In this document: positions 1 through 8,108 of the stretch, piece after piece | Layout of the letters: each line of letters opens with the position of its first letter | Numbering within the stretch: the stretch's first letter is position 1 | Origin: Trebonia sp963734665 | GTDB taxonomy: Bacteria; Actinomycetota; Actinomycetes; Streptosporangiales; Streptosporangiaceae | Direction: 5' to 3' | Assembly (NCBI GenBank): GCA_963734665.1 | Contig: CAVTIR010000008.1 | Span: 1 to 64,000 of the forward strand | DNA length: 64,000 nt | Made by a program: the position numbers and the translations under genes | Notes under the pieces: generated by a model | Told to the model about the DNA's origin: nothing | What the model saw: only the letters and a program-made list of their open reading frames with translations | Database searches by the model: none

Positions 1-4
1 GGTG

Positions 5-490
5 TTACTCGGGCGCGTCGATGCGGACTTCCCAGCGGGCACCGGCGGGGGCGGTGACGAGCGCCTTGACCGACTTGCCCTGGGCGGCGTGCGGTGGGCC
101 GTACGTGAGGCCCTGAGGGTCGGCGCCGTTGCCGCAGGGGACGCCCCACTTCAGGCCGATCGCCGGGCTGGTGAGGTGCGCGGTGCCGGTGCCGATGCAG
201 CTGAGCCAGAAGACCATGCTTGGCTTGGCGGTGAAACCGAACTCGCGCGGCTTGGTGCCGGTCTTGGCCTTGACGACAATCACGTAGTCCACGTTGTCCA
301 GGCCGTTCCACCTCGTGGGCACGGGGAACGGTGCGAAGTTCTTCGCCCCCGCCCCGGTCCGCACGGGGCCGATGGCCGCCGAGTTGGACGTGGCGCCGGC
401 GGGCGCCACGGAGCAGCCTGCCGCGAGGACAAGACCAGACAGGCCAAGGCCGGCGGTCAACGAAGTACGGAGGGGGTGGTGAATCCGCAC
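5..490 (-). CDS. Predicted secreted lipoprotein, function unknown
   Basis: 161-residue exported lipoprotein; I do not recognise the family. The GTG at 488-490 follows a GGAAGG ribosome site by nine bases and opens a lipoprotein signal: basic start (RIHHPLR), hydrophobic run, then lipobox LAAGC with the lipidated Cys at residue 26. A TTG six bases upstream is an alternative start. The mature part has two further Cys (in WLSCIG and GVPCGNG), which may form a disulfide. It lies 25 bp after the pseudouridine synthase on the same strand and is probably cotranscribed. The signal peptide is seen directly; the rest is inference. Confidence 0.75.
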   Translation of the reverse strand: MRIHHPLRTSLTAGLGLSGLVLAAGCSVAPAGATSNSAAIGPVRTGAGAKNFAPFPVPTRWNGLDNVDYVIVVKAKTGTKPREFGFTAKPSMVFWLSCIGTGTAHLTSPAIGLKWGVPCGNGADPQGLTYGPPHAAQGKSVKALVTAPAGARWEVRIDAPE

Positions 491-515
491 GTTCAAGCAC
501 CTTCCGTCGTTAGCT

Positions 516-1442
516 TTAGCTCTCCGCCGCGAGGACATCGAGGGCGTGCGCGAGGTCGTCAGGGTACCGCGATTCGAAGGTGACTTCACGCCCTGTCGAC
601 GGATGTTCGAAGGAAATGCGGACCGCGTGCAGCCACTGCCGGGTCAGGCCGAGGTGCGCCGCGAGCACCGGGTCCGCGCCGTAGAGCAGGTCGCCGCAGC
701 ACGGGTGGCGCAGCGCGGCCATGTGCACCCGGATCTGGTGGGTGCGGCCCGTTTCCAGGCCGACGCTGAGCAGGGACGCGGCGCGGAACGCCTCGATCGT
801 GTCATAGTGCGTGACGGAAGGCCGCCCGTCCGCGACGACGGCGAAGCGCCCGTCGCCGGACGGGTGCCGGCCCGTCGGCGCGTCGATCGTGCCGCGCAAC
901 GGGTCGGGGTGACCCTGGATCAGCGCGTGATAGGTCTTCGTCACCGTCCGGTCCCTGAAGGCTTGCTTGAGCGCGCTGTAGGCCGACTCGGACTTGGCGA
1001 CCACCATCACGCCCGTGGTGTTCGCGTCGAGCCGGTGCACGATGCCCTGCCGCTCGGCCGCGCCGCTTGTCGCCACCCGGTGCCCAGTGCCCAGGAGGCC
1101 GCCGGTCACCGTGGGCCCGGTCCAGCCAGGGGTCGGGTGCGCGGCCACGCCCCTCGGCTTGTCGACCACCACGATGTCGTCGTCCTCGTAGAGGATCCCC
1201 ATGCCGGGGACGGGCTCAGCCTCGACGACCGCGGCCCCCGGTGGCGGCGGGAGCGTCACCGAAAGTTCCGCCCCGGCCGTTACCCTTTCTGACTTCAGCG
1301 CCGGCTTGCCGTCGACGAGCACGTCCCCGGCGGAGATCAGCTCGGCGGCACCGGTCCTGGAGAAGCCGAACATCCGGGCGAGGGCGGCGTCGAGCCGCTC
1401 CCCGTCAAGGCCCTCGGGGACTTGAACCAGCCTTGCGCTCAC
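516..1442 (-). CDS. rluD: RluA/RluD-family 23S rRNA pseudouridine synthase
   Basis: Converts uridine to pseudouridine in RNA; the family includes RluD, acting on 23S rRNA helix 69. An N-terminal S4 RNA-binding domain covers residues 1-65 (ERLDAALAR, ELISAGDVLVDG). The catalytic domain has the signature HRLDANTTG with the catalytic Asp at residue 139, followed by KTYHALIQG and ETGRTHQIRVH. The length of 308 aa is typical. The GTG start overlaps the lspA stop (GTGA), so the two are translationally coupled. The lspA-rluD pairing is common in actinobacteria. Exact target uridines cannot be read from sequence. Confidence 0.93.
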   Translation of the reverse strand: MSARLVQVPEGLDGERLDAALARMFGFSRTGAAELISAGDVLVDGKPALKSERVTAGAELSVTLPPPPGAAVVEAEPVPGMGILYEDDDIVVVDKPRGVAAHPTPGWTGPTVTGGLLGTGHRVATSGAAERQGIVHRLDANTTGVMVVAKSESAYSALKQAFRDRTVTKTYHALIQGHPDPLRGTIDAPTGRHPSGDGRFAVVADGRPSVTHYDTIEAFRAASLLSVGLETGRTHQIRVHMAALRHPCCGDLLYGADPVLAAHLGLTRQWLHAVRISFEHPSTGREVTFESRYPDDLAHALDVLAAES

Positions 1443-2113
1443 GGCTCCCCCGGCCCGGCTGGCTCGGCTGGTTCCGCGTCCGCCTCGGCAGGTGCCGACG
1501 TCCCCCGGCCGGCGGACAGGTCCCCGTGCTCATCAACACCGCGCGTGCCGTCCAGGCGGTAGCCGCGCATCGCGAGGATGATCATCAGGATGCCGCCGCA
1601 GACGATCGACGAGTCGGCCAGGTTGAAGATCGGGTAATACCTGGGCACCACGCCGATCCAGTCGACGACGTCGCCGCGGAAAAGCCCCGGTGCCCGGAAA
1701 ATCCTGTCGCCCAGGTTTCCCGCCGCCCCGCCGAGCAGCAGCCCCAGGGCGATCGCCCAGCCGGTCGAGTACAGCTTCCTTGCGGTGCGCGCGATGTAGA
1801 CGATCACGCCGAAGGCGATGATCGTGAACACGGCGGTCTCCCCCGTGCCGACGCTGAACGCCGCGCCCGGGTTCCTGGTCAGCCAGAGCTCAAGGATGTT
1901 CCCAAGGAGGTGCACCGGCTGGTCGGGCCGCAGGTGCGCGACGACGATCGCCTTGGTCGTGGCGTCGGCGGCGAGCACAAAGGCGGCGACGCCGGCCAGC
2001 ACGGCGATCCGCCGCCCGCGCACCGGCGTGCTGCCGACTTCGGCACTGGCGCTGGCGTCTGGTCCGGGGTTGGCGCCGTCAGGGCTCAGCGGCGTTCCTG
2101 GCGCTGCTTGCAC
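1439..2113 (-). CDS. lspA: Signal peptidase II (prolipoprotein signal peptidase)
   Basis: Membrane aspartyl protease that cleaves the signal peptide of lipidated prolipoproteins. Four hydrophobic segments are visible. The conserved blocks are TRNPGAAFS, GGAAGNLGDR, then the catalytic Asp regions GDVVDWIGV and FNLADSSIV. A 30-residue, Pro/Ala/Glu-rich cytoplasmic tail is added after the last helix. Start choice is uncertain: the frame is open to 2185 inside the upstream dksA-like gene. GTG at 2111-2113 gives 224 aa and a 28-bp overlap; a CTG overlapping the upstream TGA is another option. The lipoprotein gene two genes on is a natural substrate. Confidence 0.9.
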   Translation of the reverse strand: MQAAPGTPLSPDGANPGPDASASAEVGSTPVRGRRIAVLAGVAAFVLAADATTKAIVVAHLRPDQPVHLLGNILELWLTRNPGAAFSVGTGETAVFTIIAFGVIVYIARTARKLYSTGWAIALGLLLGGAAGNLGDRIFRAPGLFRGDVVDWIGVVPRYYPIFNLADSSIVCGGILMIILAMRGYRLDGTRGVDEHGDLSAGRGTSAPAEADAEPAEPAGPGEP

Positions 2114-2502
2114 GCCACGCACAAGGTCGCCCGCGGGAATGCCTGCAGCCGTGCCTTCCCTATCGGCTTGCCGCACGATTCGCACACTCCATATGTTCCG
2201 GCCTCGATCCGCGCCAGGGCGTGCTCGGTCTGCTCAAGCAGCTCGCGCGTGTTGTTGCTCAGCGCGAGCTCATGCTCCCGCTCGAACAGCTTAGAGCTCG
2301 TGTCGGCCTCATCGTCCCCTGCCTCGGTCGCCGCGTCACCTAGGCGGGCAGCGATCTGCGCCTGCGACTCGCCGAGCTCGGCGCGCAGCGCGTTCGCTTC
2401 TTTATCTAGCTCGATGCGGAGCTCGGTGAGCTCGGCGTCGGACCACGGATCCTCGCCAGGCCGCACCGGCAGATCGGCGGCACTGTGCGGCGCAGCGGTC
2501 AT
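2086..2502 (-). CDS. DksA/TraR-family zinc-finger protein
   Basis: 138-residue TraR/DksA-type protein. A helical region (residues 20-95, rich in Leu/Glu/Ala) is followed by a four-Cys zinc finger, CESCGKPIG then TLCVACKQ. DksA binds the RNA polymerase secondary channel; the role of actinobacterial relatives is less clear. The ATG at 2500-2502 has GAGG eight bases upstream; an in-frame extension to 2616 has no ribosome site. The stop overlaps lspA. It heads the dksA-lspA-rluD-lipoprotein run, and the block is divergent from ileS. Confidence 0.85.
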   Translation of the reverse strand: MTAAPHSAADLPVRPGEDPWSDAELTELRIELDKEANALRAELGESQAQIAARLGDAATEAGDDEADTSSKLFEREHELALSNNTRELLEQTEHALARIEAGTYGVCESCGKPIGKARLQAFPRATLCVACKQRQERR

Positions 2503-2740
2503 CTTCGGTTCCTCGGATCTTAGATTCGGACAGACAACGGAGGATACGGCTCCGGACTCTCCGTCGCAAACTCGTTCGGTGATAGCAGAATTTCCACCCT
2601 GCCCTTCTCCCCGCAAGGAACGAGCAACTGAGCGATGAGGAAGGACGGGGTCCCGGCCCCCGACTGCAACCTGGACAAACAGAGCAAACCCGTTCGGTCA
2701 CAGCAACATTCCCAGGTCGCATTTCTCCCTTCGCGAACAA

Positions 2741-2800
2741 AAAGGCGCGGCGCGGGATCCCGGGAGTGCGGAGGCGAGCGTGGATCCCCCGCGGGCCAAA
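2741..2800 (+). repeat. Partial copy of the dispersed 90-bp family
   Basis: The segment GTGCGGAGGCGAGCGTGG inside 2764-2790 resembles the 3' end of the repeat family seen at 48926-49143 (CCCGGAGGCGAGCGCGGG). Only this end is recognisable. It directly precedes the tandem units at 2808. Confidence 0.4.
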
Positions 2801-2807
2801 GGGCGCC

Positions 2808-2939
2808 GAGGGCGTCCTGTCTTTGGACGCCCTACCCACAGCAACCACCGGCTTTAACCCCAGTCACAGCGCAGAGGGCGTCCGGTCTTTGGACGCCCTA
2901 CCCACAGCAACCACCGGGCTCTAACCTCAACCACAGCGC
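2808..2939 (+). repeat. Two tandem 66-bp units with hairpin and CCACAG signature
   Basis: Units start at 2808 and 2874 (period 66). Each begins with a hairpin, GGGCGTCC then GGACGCCC around a TCTTT loop, followed by CTACCCACAGCAACCACC and ending near CACAGCGC. The two units differ at only a few bases. A related unit is found inside ftsQ (12750-12799). Relatives with the CCACAG signature occur at 18600-18745 and, on the other strand, at 61640-61805. Confidence 0.85.
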
Positions 2940-2940
2940 G

Positions 2941-3040
2941 GGGGCGTCGCGCTTTTTGCGGCGTCCTCCCGTGGGGGGGTAATGGGGGGGCGAAGCCCCC
3001 GCCATACGCGGGGGGCGCAGGGGGGTCGCCCCCCCGCAGG
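2941..3040 (+). repeat. G-rich multi-hairpin element, copy 1 (upstream of ileS)
   Basis: About 100 bp of runs of six or seven G or C arranged as successive hairpins. Order: a GCGTC/GACGC-like stem around CTTTTTGCGG, then GGGGGGCGAAGCCCCC, then GCGGGGGGCGCAGGGGGG, then TCGCCCCCCCGCAGG. The same order of blocks is found at 18752-18848 and, on the other strand, at 61543-61638. In all three it lies on the sense strand just before the 5' region of a gene. No open reading frame is convincing here. Confidence 0.8.
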
Positions 3041-3057
3041 TAATACAGTAAGCCTGC

Positions 3058-3340
3058 GGTGATGGGGACAGCTGCCACGGAACGCAGCGCGGAGCGACCT
3101 GGGGATGGTGCGAGCCCGGGTGCGTGCGTCGTGGACCAGATCACCCCGGAGCGGCCGGAAGAAAGGCAGTCACTGGCGCGGGTCTGCGCTTAGCTGCGGC
3201 TGAGTAGAACCGGCAAGGGCAAAATCGAGGGGTCCGAACGGGTGCCGCTTCGGACAATGAGGGTGGTACCGCGGGGTTCCGGGAAACCGTGCCTCGTCCC
3301 TCTGGCTGAGCTGGTTCGCTGATGCTGGAGGAAGACCGAG
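3058..3340 (+). promoter_or_regulatory. T-box riboswitch leader of ileS
   Basis: The invariant T-box sequence AATGAGGGTGGTACCGCG lies at 3256-3273; it pairs with the uncharged tRNA acceptor end. An isoleucine codon ATC at 3140-3142, in the context GACCAGATCACCCC, is the likely specifier. No terminator with a T run is seen between the T-box and the start codon. The ribosome site (GGAGGA, 3326-3331) lies at the end of the leader, so regulation is probably at translation, as known for actinobacterial ileS leaders. The T-box and its gene are certain; the specifier and mechanism are inferred. Confidence 0.93.
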
Positions 3341-6300
3341 ATGCCGGACCCGAAAGCCCCATCACTCACCACGGCGTCCGTAACCACAGGATCCCTAACC
3401 ACGGGGTCCCTCGCCACGGGGCGAACCCCTCGTAGTCCGATGCCGGCGTTGCCCGCGCAGCCGGACTTGCCCGCGATCGAGCATGAGATGCTCGCCCGGT
3501 GGCGCCGGATGAGGACTTTCGAGGCTTCGCTGCGGCAGACCGAGGGTGCCGCCCGGTGGACCTTCTACGAAGGGCCGCCCACCGCGAACGGCATGCCGGG
3601 CGTGCACCACATCGAGGCACGGGTCTTCAAGGACCTCTTCCCCCGGTTCAAGACCATGCAGGGGTTCCACGTCCTCCGCAAGGCCGGCTGGGACTGCCAC
3701 GGTCTGCCCGTCGAGGTCGCCGTCGAGAAGGAACTCGGGCTGTCCGGCAAGAAGGACATCGAGGCCTACGGCGTCGCCGAGTTCAACGCGCGCTGCCGCG
3801 AGTCGGTGCTGCGACATGTCGACGCGTTCTCCGCGCTCACGACGCGGATGGGCTACTGGATCGACCTGTCCGCCGCCTACCGGACCATGGACGCGCAGTA
3901 CGTGGAGTCCGTCTGGTGGGCCCTGGCGACGATCTACAACAAGGGGCTGCTGGTCAGGGACTTCCGGATCAGCCCGTACTGCCCGCGGTGCGGCACTGCG
4001 CTGTCCGACCACGAGATGGGGCAGCCGGACGTGTACCGGGAGGTCACCGACCCTTCGGTCACCGTGCGGTTCCGCGTCACCGCGGTCCCTGAGGGCGCGA
4101 ACAAGAACCTGCTCGGCGCCGACCTGCTGGTCTGGACGACGACGCCGTGGACGCTCGTGTCCAACACCGCGATCGCCGTCCACCCCGACGTCGAGTACGT
4201 GATCGCCCGCCGCCCTGGGGGCCGCGGGGGGTATGGAGGCGTCCCCTCGGGGGAAGAGCGCGGGGACGGGGACAAGGTCGTGGTCGCCGACCGGCTGTGG
4301 CCGCGGGTCCTCGGCGAAGGCTGGCATGTGCTCGCCAGGCTCTCGGGGAGTGAGTTGCTTGGGGCGAGATACACGCCACCGTTCGGGATCATCGATGTTC
4401 CTGACTCGCACCGGGTGGTGAGCGGCACCTTCGTGACCACGGAGGACGGGACCGGCCTCGTCCACCTGGCGCCGGCGTTCGGCGCCGACGACCTCGCCGT
4501 CGTGCGCGCCAACGGGATGCCGGTCGTCAACCCGGTGCGGGCGGACGGGCGGTTCGAGGAGGGATTGCCGCTGGTCGGCGGGCTGTTCTTCAAGGACGCG
4601 GACGAGCCGCTGACGGCAGACCTCGCGGAGCGGAGGCTGCTCTTCAGGTCGGAGCCGCACGTGCACAGCTACCCGCACTGCTGGCGGTGCGGGACCACGC
4701 TGCTTTACTACGCGCTGCCGTCCTGGTACATCAGGACGACCCTGATCAAGGACCAGTTGCTCGCGGAGAACGAGAAGACCAACTGGCAGCCGCCGACGAT
4801 CAAGGAGGGCCGGTACGGCGAGTGGCTGCGCAACAACGTCGACTGGGCGCTGTCGCGGACCCGGTACTGGGGCACGCCGCTCCCCCTGTGGGAGTGCCCG
4901 TCATCGCATGTGACGTGTGTCGGTTCGCTCGCCGAGCTTTCCGGGCTCGCCGGGCGGGACCTGTCGGGGCTTGACCCGCACCGGCCGTTCGTGGATTCCG
5001 TTGAGTTCCCGTGCCCGTCGTGCGGGCTTTCCGCCGTTCGCGTGCCCGAGGTGATCGACGTCTGGTTCGACTCCGGGTCGATGCCGTTCGCGCAATGGGG
5101 GGCGCCGCTGCGTCACGCGCCGGAATTCGAGGCGGCGTACCCGGCTCAGTTCATCTGTGAGGCGATCGACCAGACGCGGGGGTGGTTCTACTCGCTGATG
5201 GCCGTGGGCACGCTCGTGTTCGGGCGGTCGTCGTACGAGAACGTGGTGTGCCTCGGGCTGGTCATGGACTCCCAAGGGCGGAAGATGTCCAAGCACCTCG
5301 GCAACGTCATCGAGCCGATGGGGCTGATGGATTCCCATGGGGCGGACGCGGTGCGCTGGTTCTTCGCCGCGTCCGGGTCGCCGTGGGGGCAGCGGCGGAT
5401 CGGGCCTGCCGTGCTCGACGAGATCGTGCGGAAGGTGCTGCTCACCTACTGGAACACGGCGTCCTTCCTGGTGCTGTACGCGAACGCTGGCTCTGGGGGT
5501 TCCGGGTCAGGTGCTGATGCCGCCTGGACACCGGAGGATGCCGTCGTGGCGCCCGCGCCGCAGGCGCGGCCGCTGCTTGACCGGTGGCTGCTGTCGCAGG
5601 TGCACGCGTGCGTGCGGGACGTGACGGCTTCCCTGGAGGCGTTCGACACGGCTGCCGTGGGGCGGCGACTGGCCGCGCTCATCGATGACCTGTCCAACTG
5701 GTACGTGCGGCGGTCGCGGCGGCGGTTCTGGGACGGGCCGTCGTCAGCTGACGGCGCCTCCGCGTTCGCGACGCTGCACTCGGCACTGGTGACGCTGACC
5801 GCGATGCTGGCGCCGATCACGCCGTTCCTGTCCGACTACCTGTGGGGCGTGCTGCGGCCTGCCTCGTCTCCTGAGTCGGTGCACCTCGCGTCGTGGCCGT
5901 CGTTCGACCCCTCACTGATCGACCCGTCCCTGTCGGCGCAGATGGACCTCGCGCGTCGACTCGCCGAGCTTGGCCGGTCGGCGCGCTCCGCGGCGTCCGT
6001 CCAGACACGGCAGCCGCTGTCCCGTGCGCTCGTCGGGGCTCCCGGGTTCGCCTCGCTCCACGATGAGCTGCGAGATCTCGTGGCTTCCGAGCTGAACGTG
6101 CATTCGCTCGAGTCGCTCGACGCGGCCGACGGGGAACTCGTCACCTACACGGTCAAGCCGGAGTTCCGAGCCCTGGGGCGCCGTTTCGGGCCGTCCACCC
6201 AGGACGTCGCGGCCGTGATCCGGGCCGCTGACCCTGCGGACCTGGCGCATGCCGTGGCCGCGCCAGGCGGGTCGGTGACCGTGCCGGTGCCGTCGGTGGG

Positions 6301-6715
6301 TGACGTGACGCTGTCCGCCTCGGACCTCGTCGTGACGCAGGCGCCGCTGTCCGGCTGGGGCGTGGCGTCCAGTGGCGGCGAGACCGTCGCGCTCGACCTG
6401 GCCGTGTCGGACGAGTTGCGCGCCGAGGGGTACGCACGCGAGGTCATCCGGCTGATCCAGGACGCGCGCAAGTCCGCTGGCCTCGTCGTTAGCGACCGGA
6501 TCGTCGTGCGCTGGGCTTCGCCGGACCCCGACCTGGTGGCAGCGCTGGCCGCGCACGGGCCGTTGATCGCGGGCGAGGTGCTAGCGGTGTCGTTCGGGGC
6601 CGGTTCGGAGCCTGGGACTGGCGGGAACGCCGACGGGGTGGCCGTCAGCGGGCCGTGGCACGAGTACGCCGACGCCGACCTGGGCCTGCGGTTCTGGCTG
6701 GCCGTGAGCGCTTAA
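3341..6715 (+). CDS. ileS: Isoleucyl-tRNA synthetase (long, eukaryote-like type)
   Basis: Charges tRNA-Ile with isoleucine in the cytoplasm. The class I signatures are GVHH (87-90, within PPTANGMPGVHH) and KMSKH (648-652). CPRCG and CWRCG zinc-type pairs and an anticodon-binding C-terminal region follow. At 1124 aa it is longer than most type-2 IleRS (about 1040). The excess includes an N-terminal 30-residue stretch of five-residue repeats (SLTTG-like) and a Gly-rich insert near residues 290-310 in the editing region that resembles a dispersed repeat (see findings). ATG at 3341 has GGAGGA upstream. The gene is isolated between opposite-strand blocks and is T-box controlled. Confidence 0.96.
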   Translation: MPDPKAPSLTTASVTTGSLTTGSLATGRTPRSPMPALPAQPDLPAIEHEMLARWRRMRTFEASLRQTEGAARWTFYEGPPTANGMPGVHHIEARVFKDLFPRFKTMQGFHVLRKAGWDCHGLPVEVAVEKELGLSGKKDIEAYGVAEFNARCRESVLRHVDAFSALTTRMGYWIDLSAAYRTMDAQYVESVWWALATIYNKGLLVRDFRISPYCPRCGTALSDHEMGQPDVYREVTDPSVTVRFRVTAVPEGANKNLLGADLLVWTTTPWTLVSNTAIAVHPDVEYVIARRPGGRGGYGGVPSGEERGDGDKVVVADRLWPRVLGEGWHVLARLSGSELLGARYTPPFGIIDVPDSHRVVSGTFVTTEDGTGLVHLAPAFGADDLAVVRANGMPVVNPVRADGRFEEGLPLVGGLFFKDADEPLTADLAERRLLFRSEPHVHSYPHCWRCGTTLLYYALPSWYIRTTLIKDQLLAENEKTNWQPPTIKEGRYGEWLRNNVDWALSRTRYWGTPLPLWECPSSHVTCVGSLAELSGLAGRDLSGLDPHRPFVDSVEFPCPSCGLSAVRVPEVIDVWFDSGSMPFAQWGAPLRHAPEFEAAYPAQFICEAIDQTRGWFYSLMAVGTLVFGRSSYENVVCLGLVMDSQGRKMSKHLGNVIEPMGLMDSHGADAVRWFFAASGSPWGQRRIGPAVLDEIVRKVLLTYWNTASFLVLYANAGSGGSGSGADAAWTPEDAVVAPAPQARPLLDRWLLSQVHACVRDVTASLEAFDTAAVGRRLAALIDDLSNWYVRRSRRRFWDGPSSADGASAFATLHSALVTLTAMLAPITPFLSDYLWGVLRPASSPESVHLASWPSFDPSLIDPSLSAQMDLARRLAELGRSARSAASVQTRQPLSRALVGAPGFASLHDELRDLVASELNVHSLESLDAADGELVTYTVKPEFRALGRRFGPSTQDVAAVIRAADPADLAHAVAAPGGSVTVPVPSVGDVTLSASDLVVTQAPLSGWGVASSGGETVALDLAVSDELRAEGYAREVIRLIQDARKSAGLVVSDRIVVRWASPDPDLVAALAAHGPLIAGEVLAVSFGAGSEPGTGGNADGVAVSGPWHEYADADLGLRFWLAVSA

Positions 6716-6775
6716 TAGCTCCGGCCACGGCGTGAAGATGGACAGGGCGGTTAAACGCTGACGCGCTTGTTGCTG

Positions 6776-8056
6776 TTATCCTTCGGGCTGGCAGGCCGCG
6801 CAAGGGGTGCAGCCGAGTTCCTTTGCCTGCGCGACCGAGAGCTTCTGGCTGTCACCCTCGGGCATGAAGCGGATGAGGACGCAGTCCGGCTCGTGGTACC
6901 TGGGCACCCCCCGGATGACGGCCACCAGGCCGGTTCCCGTCGCGGCGTCCGCCGCCGCAGGCGCCGGTGGCGGTTCGCTCTCGGCCTTGTCGGCCTCCCC
7001 GGCCCCCTGGTCGAGGTCGTCAACCGGGTTGAGCCCCTCAGAATCGCCGGGGACCGCGGGCGCGGCGACGTCAGCGTCGGCATTCTCTGCTGCGTTCGCG
7101 TCGCTGAGCTCGCTGGCCGTGATATCCGGGGTCCCGGTGTCCAGGGTCTCCGTGTCCGTCGTTCCTGAGCCACCGGGCGTGGCGGGCTCAGCGGCGGACG
7201 GCAACTGTGCCGAGTGGTCATCGAGATCGGCGTCGTCGCTGGCCTCGCCGTTCGCCGGCTCGTCGTCGAGCCAGGAGTAGCGCGTGGGCCAGTCATCGTC
7301 CTCGTCGACGGCGGCCGCGGCGTCCGCTGGCGTCCACGTCGTGTCCGACGCGGCGGTGTCGTCGGCTTTGTCCGGCGCTGCCGTGTCCCCGCCGGACGAC
7401 CAGCCGCTCCCGGACGCGGGCGTCGACGCCGTGGCGGGCGTGTCAGCACTCGCCGACTTGCCCATCCGGTCGAACCAGCTCGGCGGGACGGTTTCCGCTC
7501 CAGCTCCAGGAGCGACGGACGGCGACGGCGGAGCCCATGCCCAGGCTGTCCCGTTTGACGGGGCGCTCGGCTGCCACGCGGACGCCGCACGGGTGTCCGC
7601 GCCGGTTCCCGCCCCCTCGTCCTGAGCGGCGGGCGTCCAACCGGGAGGCGCGTCAGGCGTGCTTGGCGGCCACGGATTACGCGATGCCTGGGACTCCCCC
7701 GGCACCGCAGACTGTGACAACGCTGCCAGGGCGTTCCCTCCGAAGGCAGCACCCGGTCCTACCGGCGTCCGCTGCTGCGGGGCCGGCGTCGCGCGGGTCT
7801 CCGGCCGGTTCTTGCCGTCGTAACTTCCACCGGCTCGGACCGGCGGCACAGGGATGGCACCCGCCATAGCGGGTGCGAGTCCCTGTCCCTCCCCGAAAAG
7901 CTCCTCGCGCTTGAGCACGACCCCGACGGCGAGTGCCACCAGCGCCACGGCGCTCACCACGATCGCGATGTAGACGAGCAGCAGCTCACTGGCGGCGATG
8001 CCACCGATAAGCACCCCGATGGCGACGGCAACCAGCGCAGCGCTGAACCGGATCAC
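6776..8056 (-). CDS. Membrane protein with low-complexity linker and C-terminal CxxC domain
   Basis: Unknown function, 426 aa. Two N-terminal membrane helices (about residues 1-25 and 28-48) are followed by a roughly 320-residue Ala/Pro/Ser/Asp-rich linker. A compact C-terminal domain (about 365-426) contains VRGVPRYHEPDCVLIRF and GCTPCAACQPEG; the His and four Cys could bind a metal. GTG at 8054-8056 follows GAGGAGATAACAG, a good ribosome site. It lies downstream of divIVA on the same strand, so it may be a cell-envelope partner of polar growth, but that is only context. The stop codon sits inside a repeated GGATAACAGCAACAA motif. Confidence 0.8.
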   Translation of the reverse strand: MIRFSAALVAVAIGVLIGGIAASELLLVYIAIVVSAVALVALAVGVVLKREELFGEGQGLAPAMAGAIPVPPVRAGGSYDGKNRPETRATPAPQQRTPVGPGAAFGGNALAALSQSAVPGESQASRNPWPPSTPDAPPGWTPAAQDEGAGTGADTRAASAWQPSAPSNGTAWAWAPPSPSVAPGAGAETVPPSWFDRMGKSASADTPATASTPASGSGWSSGGDTAAPDKADDTAASDTTWTPADAAAAVDEDDDWPTRYSWLDDEPANGEASDDADLDDHSAQLPSAAEPATPGGSGTTDTETLDTGTPDITASELSDANAAENADADVAAPAVPGDSEGLNPVDDLDQGAGEADKAESEPPPAPAAADAATGTGLVAVIRGVPRYHEPDCVLIRFMPEGDSQKLSVAQAKELGCTPCAACQPEG

Positions 8057-8108
8057 CTGTTATCTCCTCGTGTCCGGACGCCCTGACAGGCTGCCGCCTA
8101 CCGCGCGA

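Noticed and set aside
1067..2638. Long plus-strand open frame across rluD, lspA and dksA
   Set aside because: High-GC shadow of real minus-strand genes; Arg/Pro-rich product with no start signal.
3395..4678. Long minus-strand frame inside ileS
   Set aside because: Shadow of ileS with Arg/His/Val-rich composition; ileS is certain.
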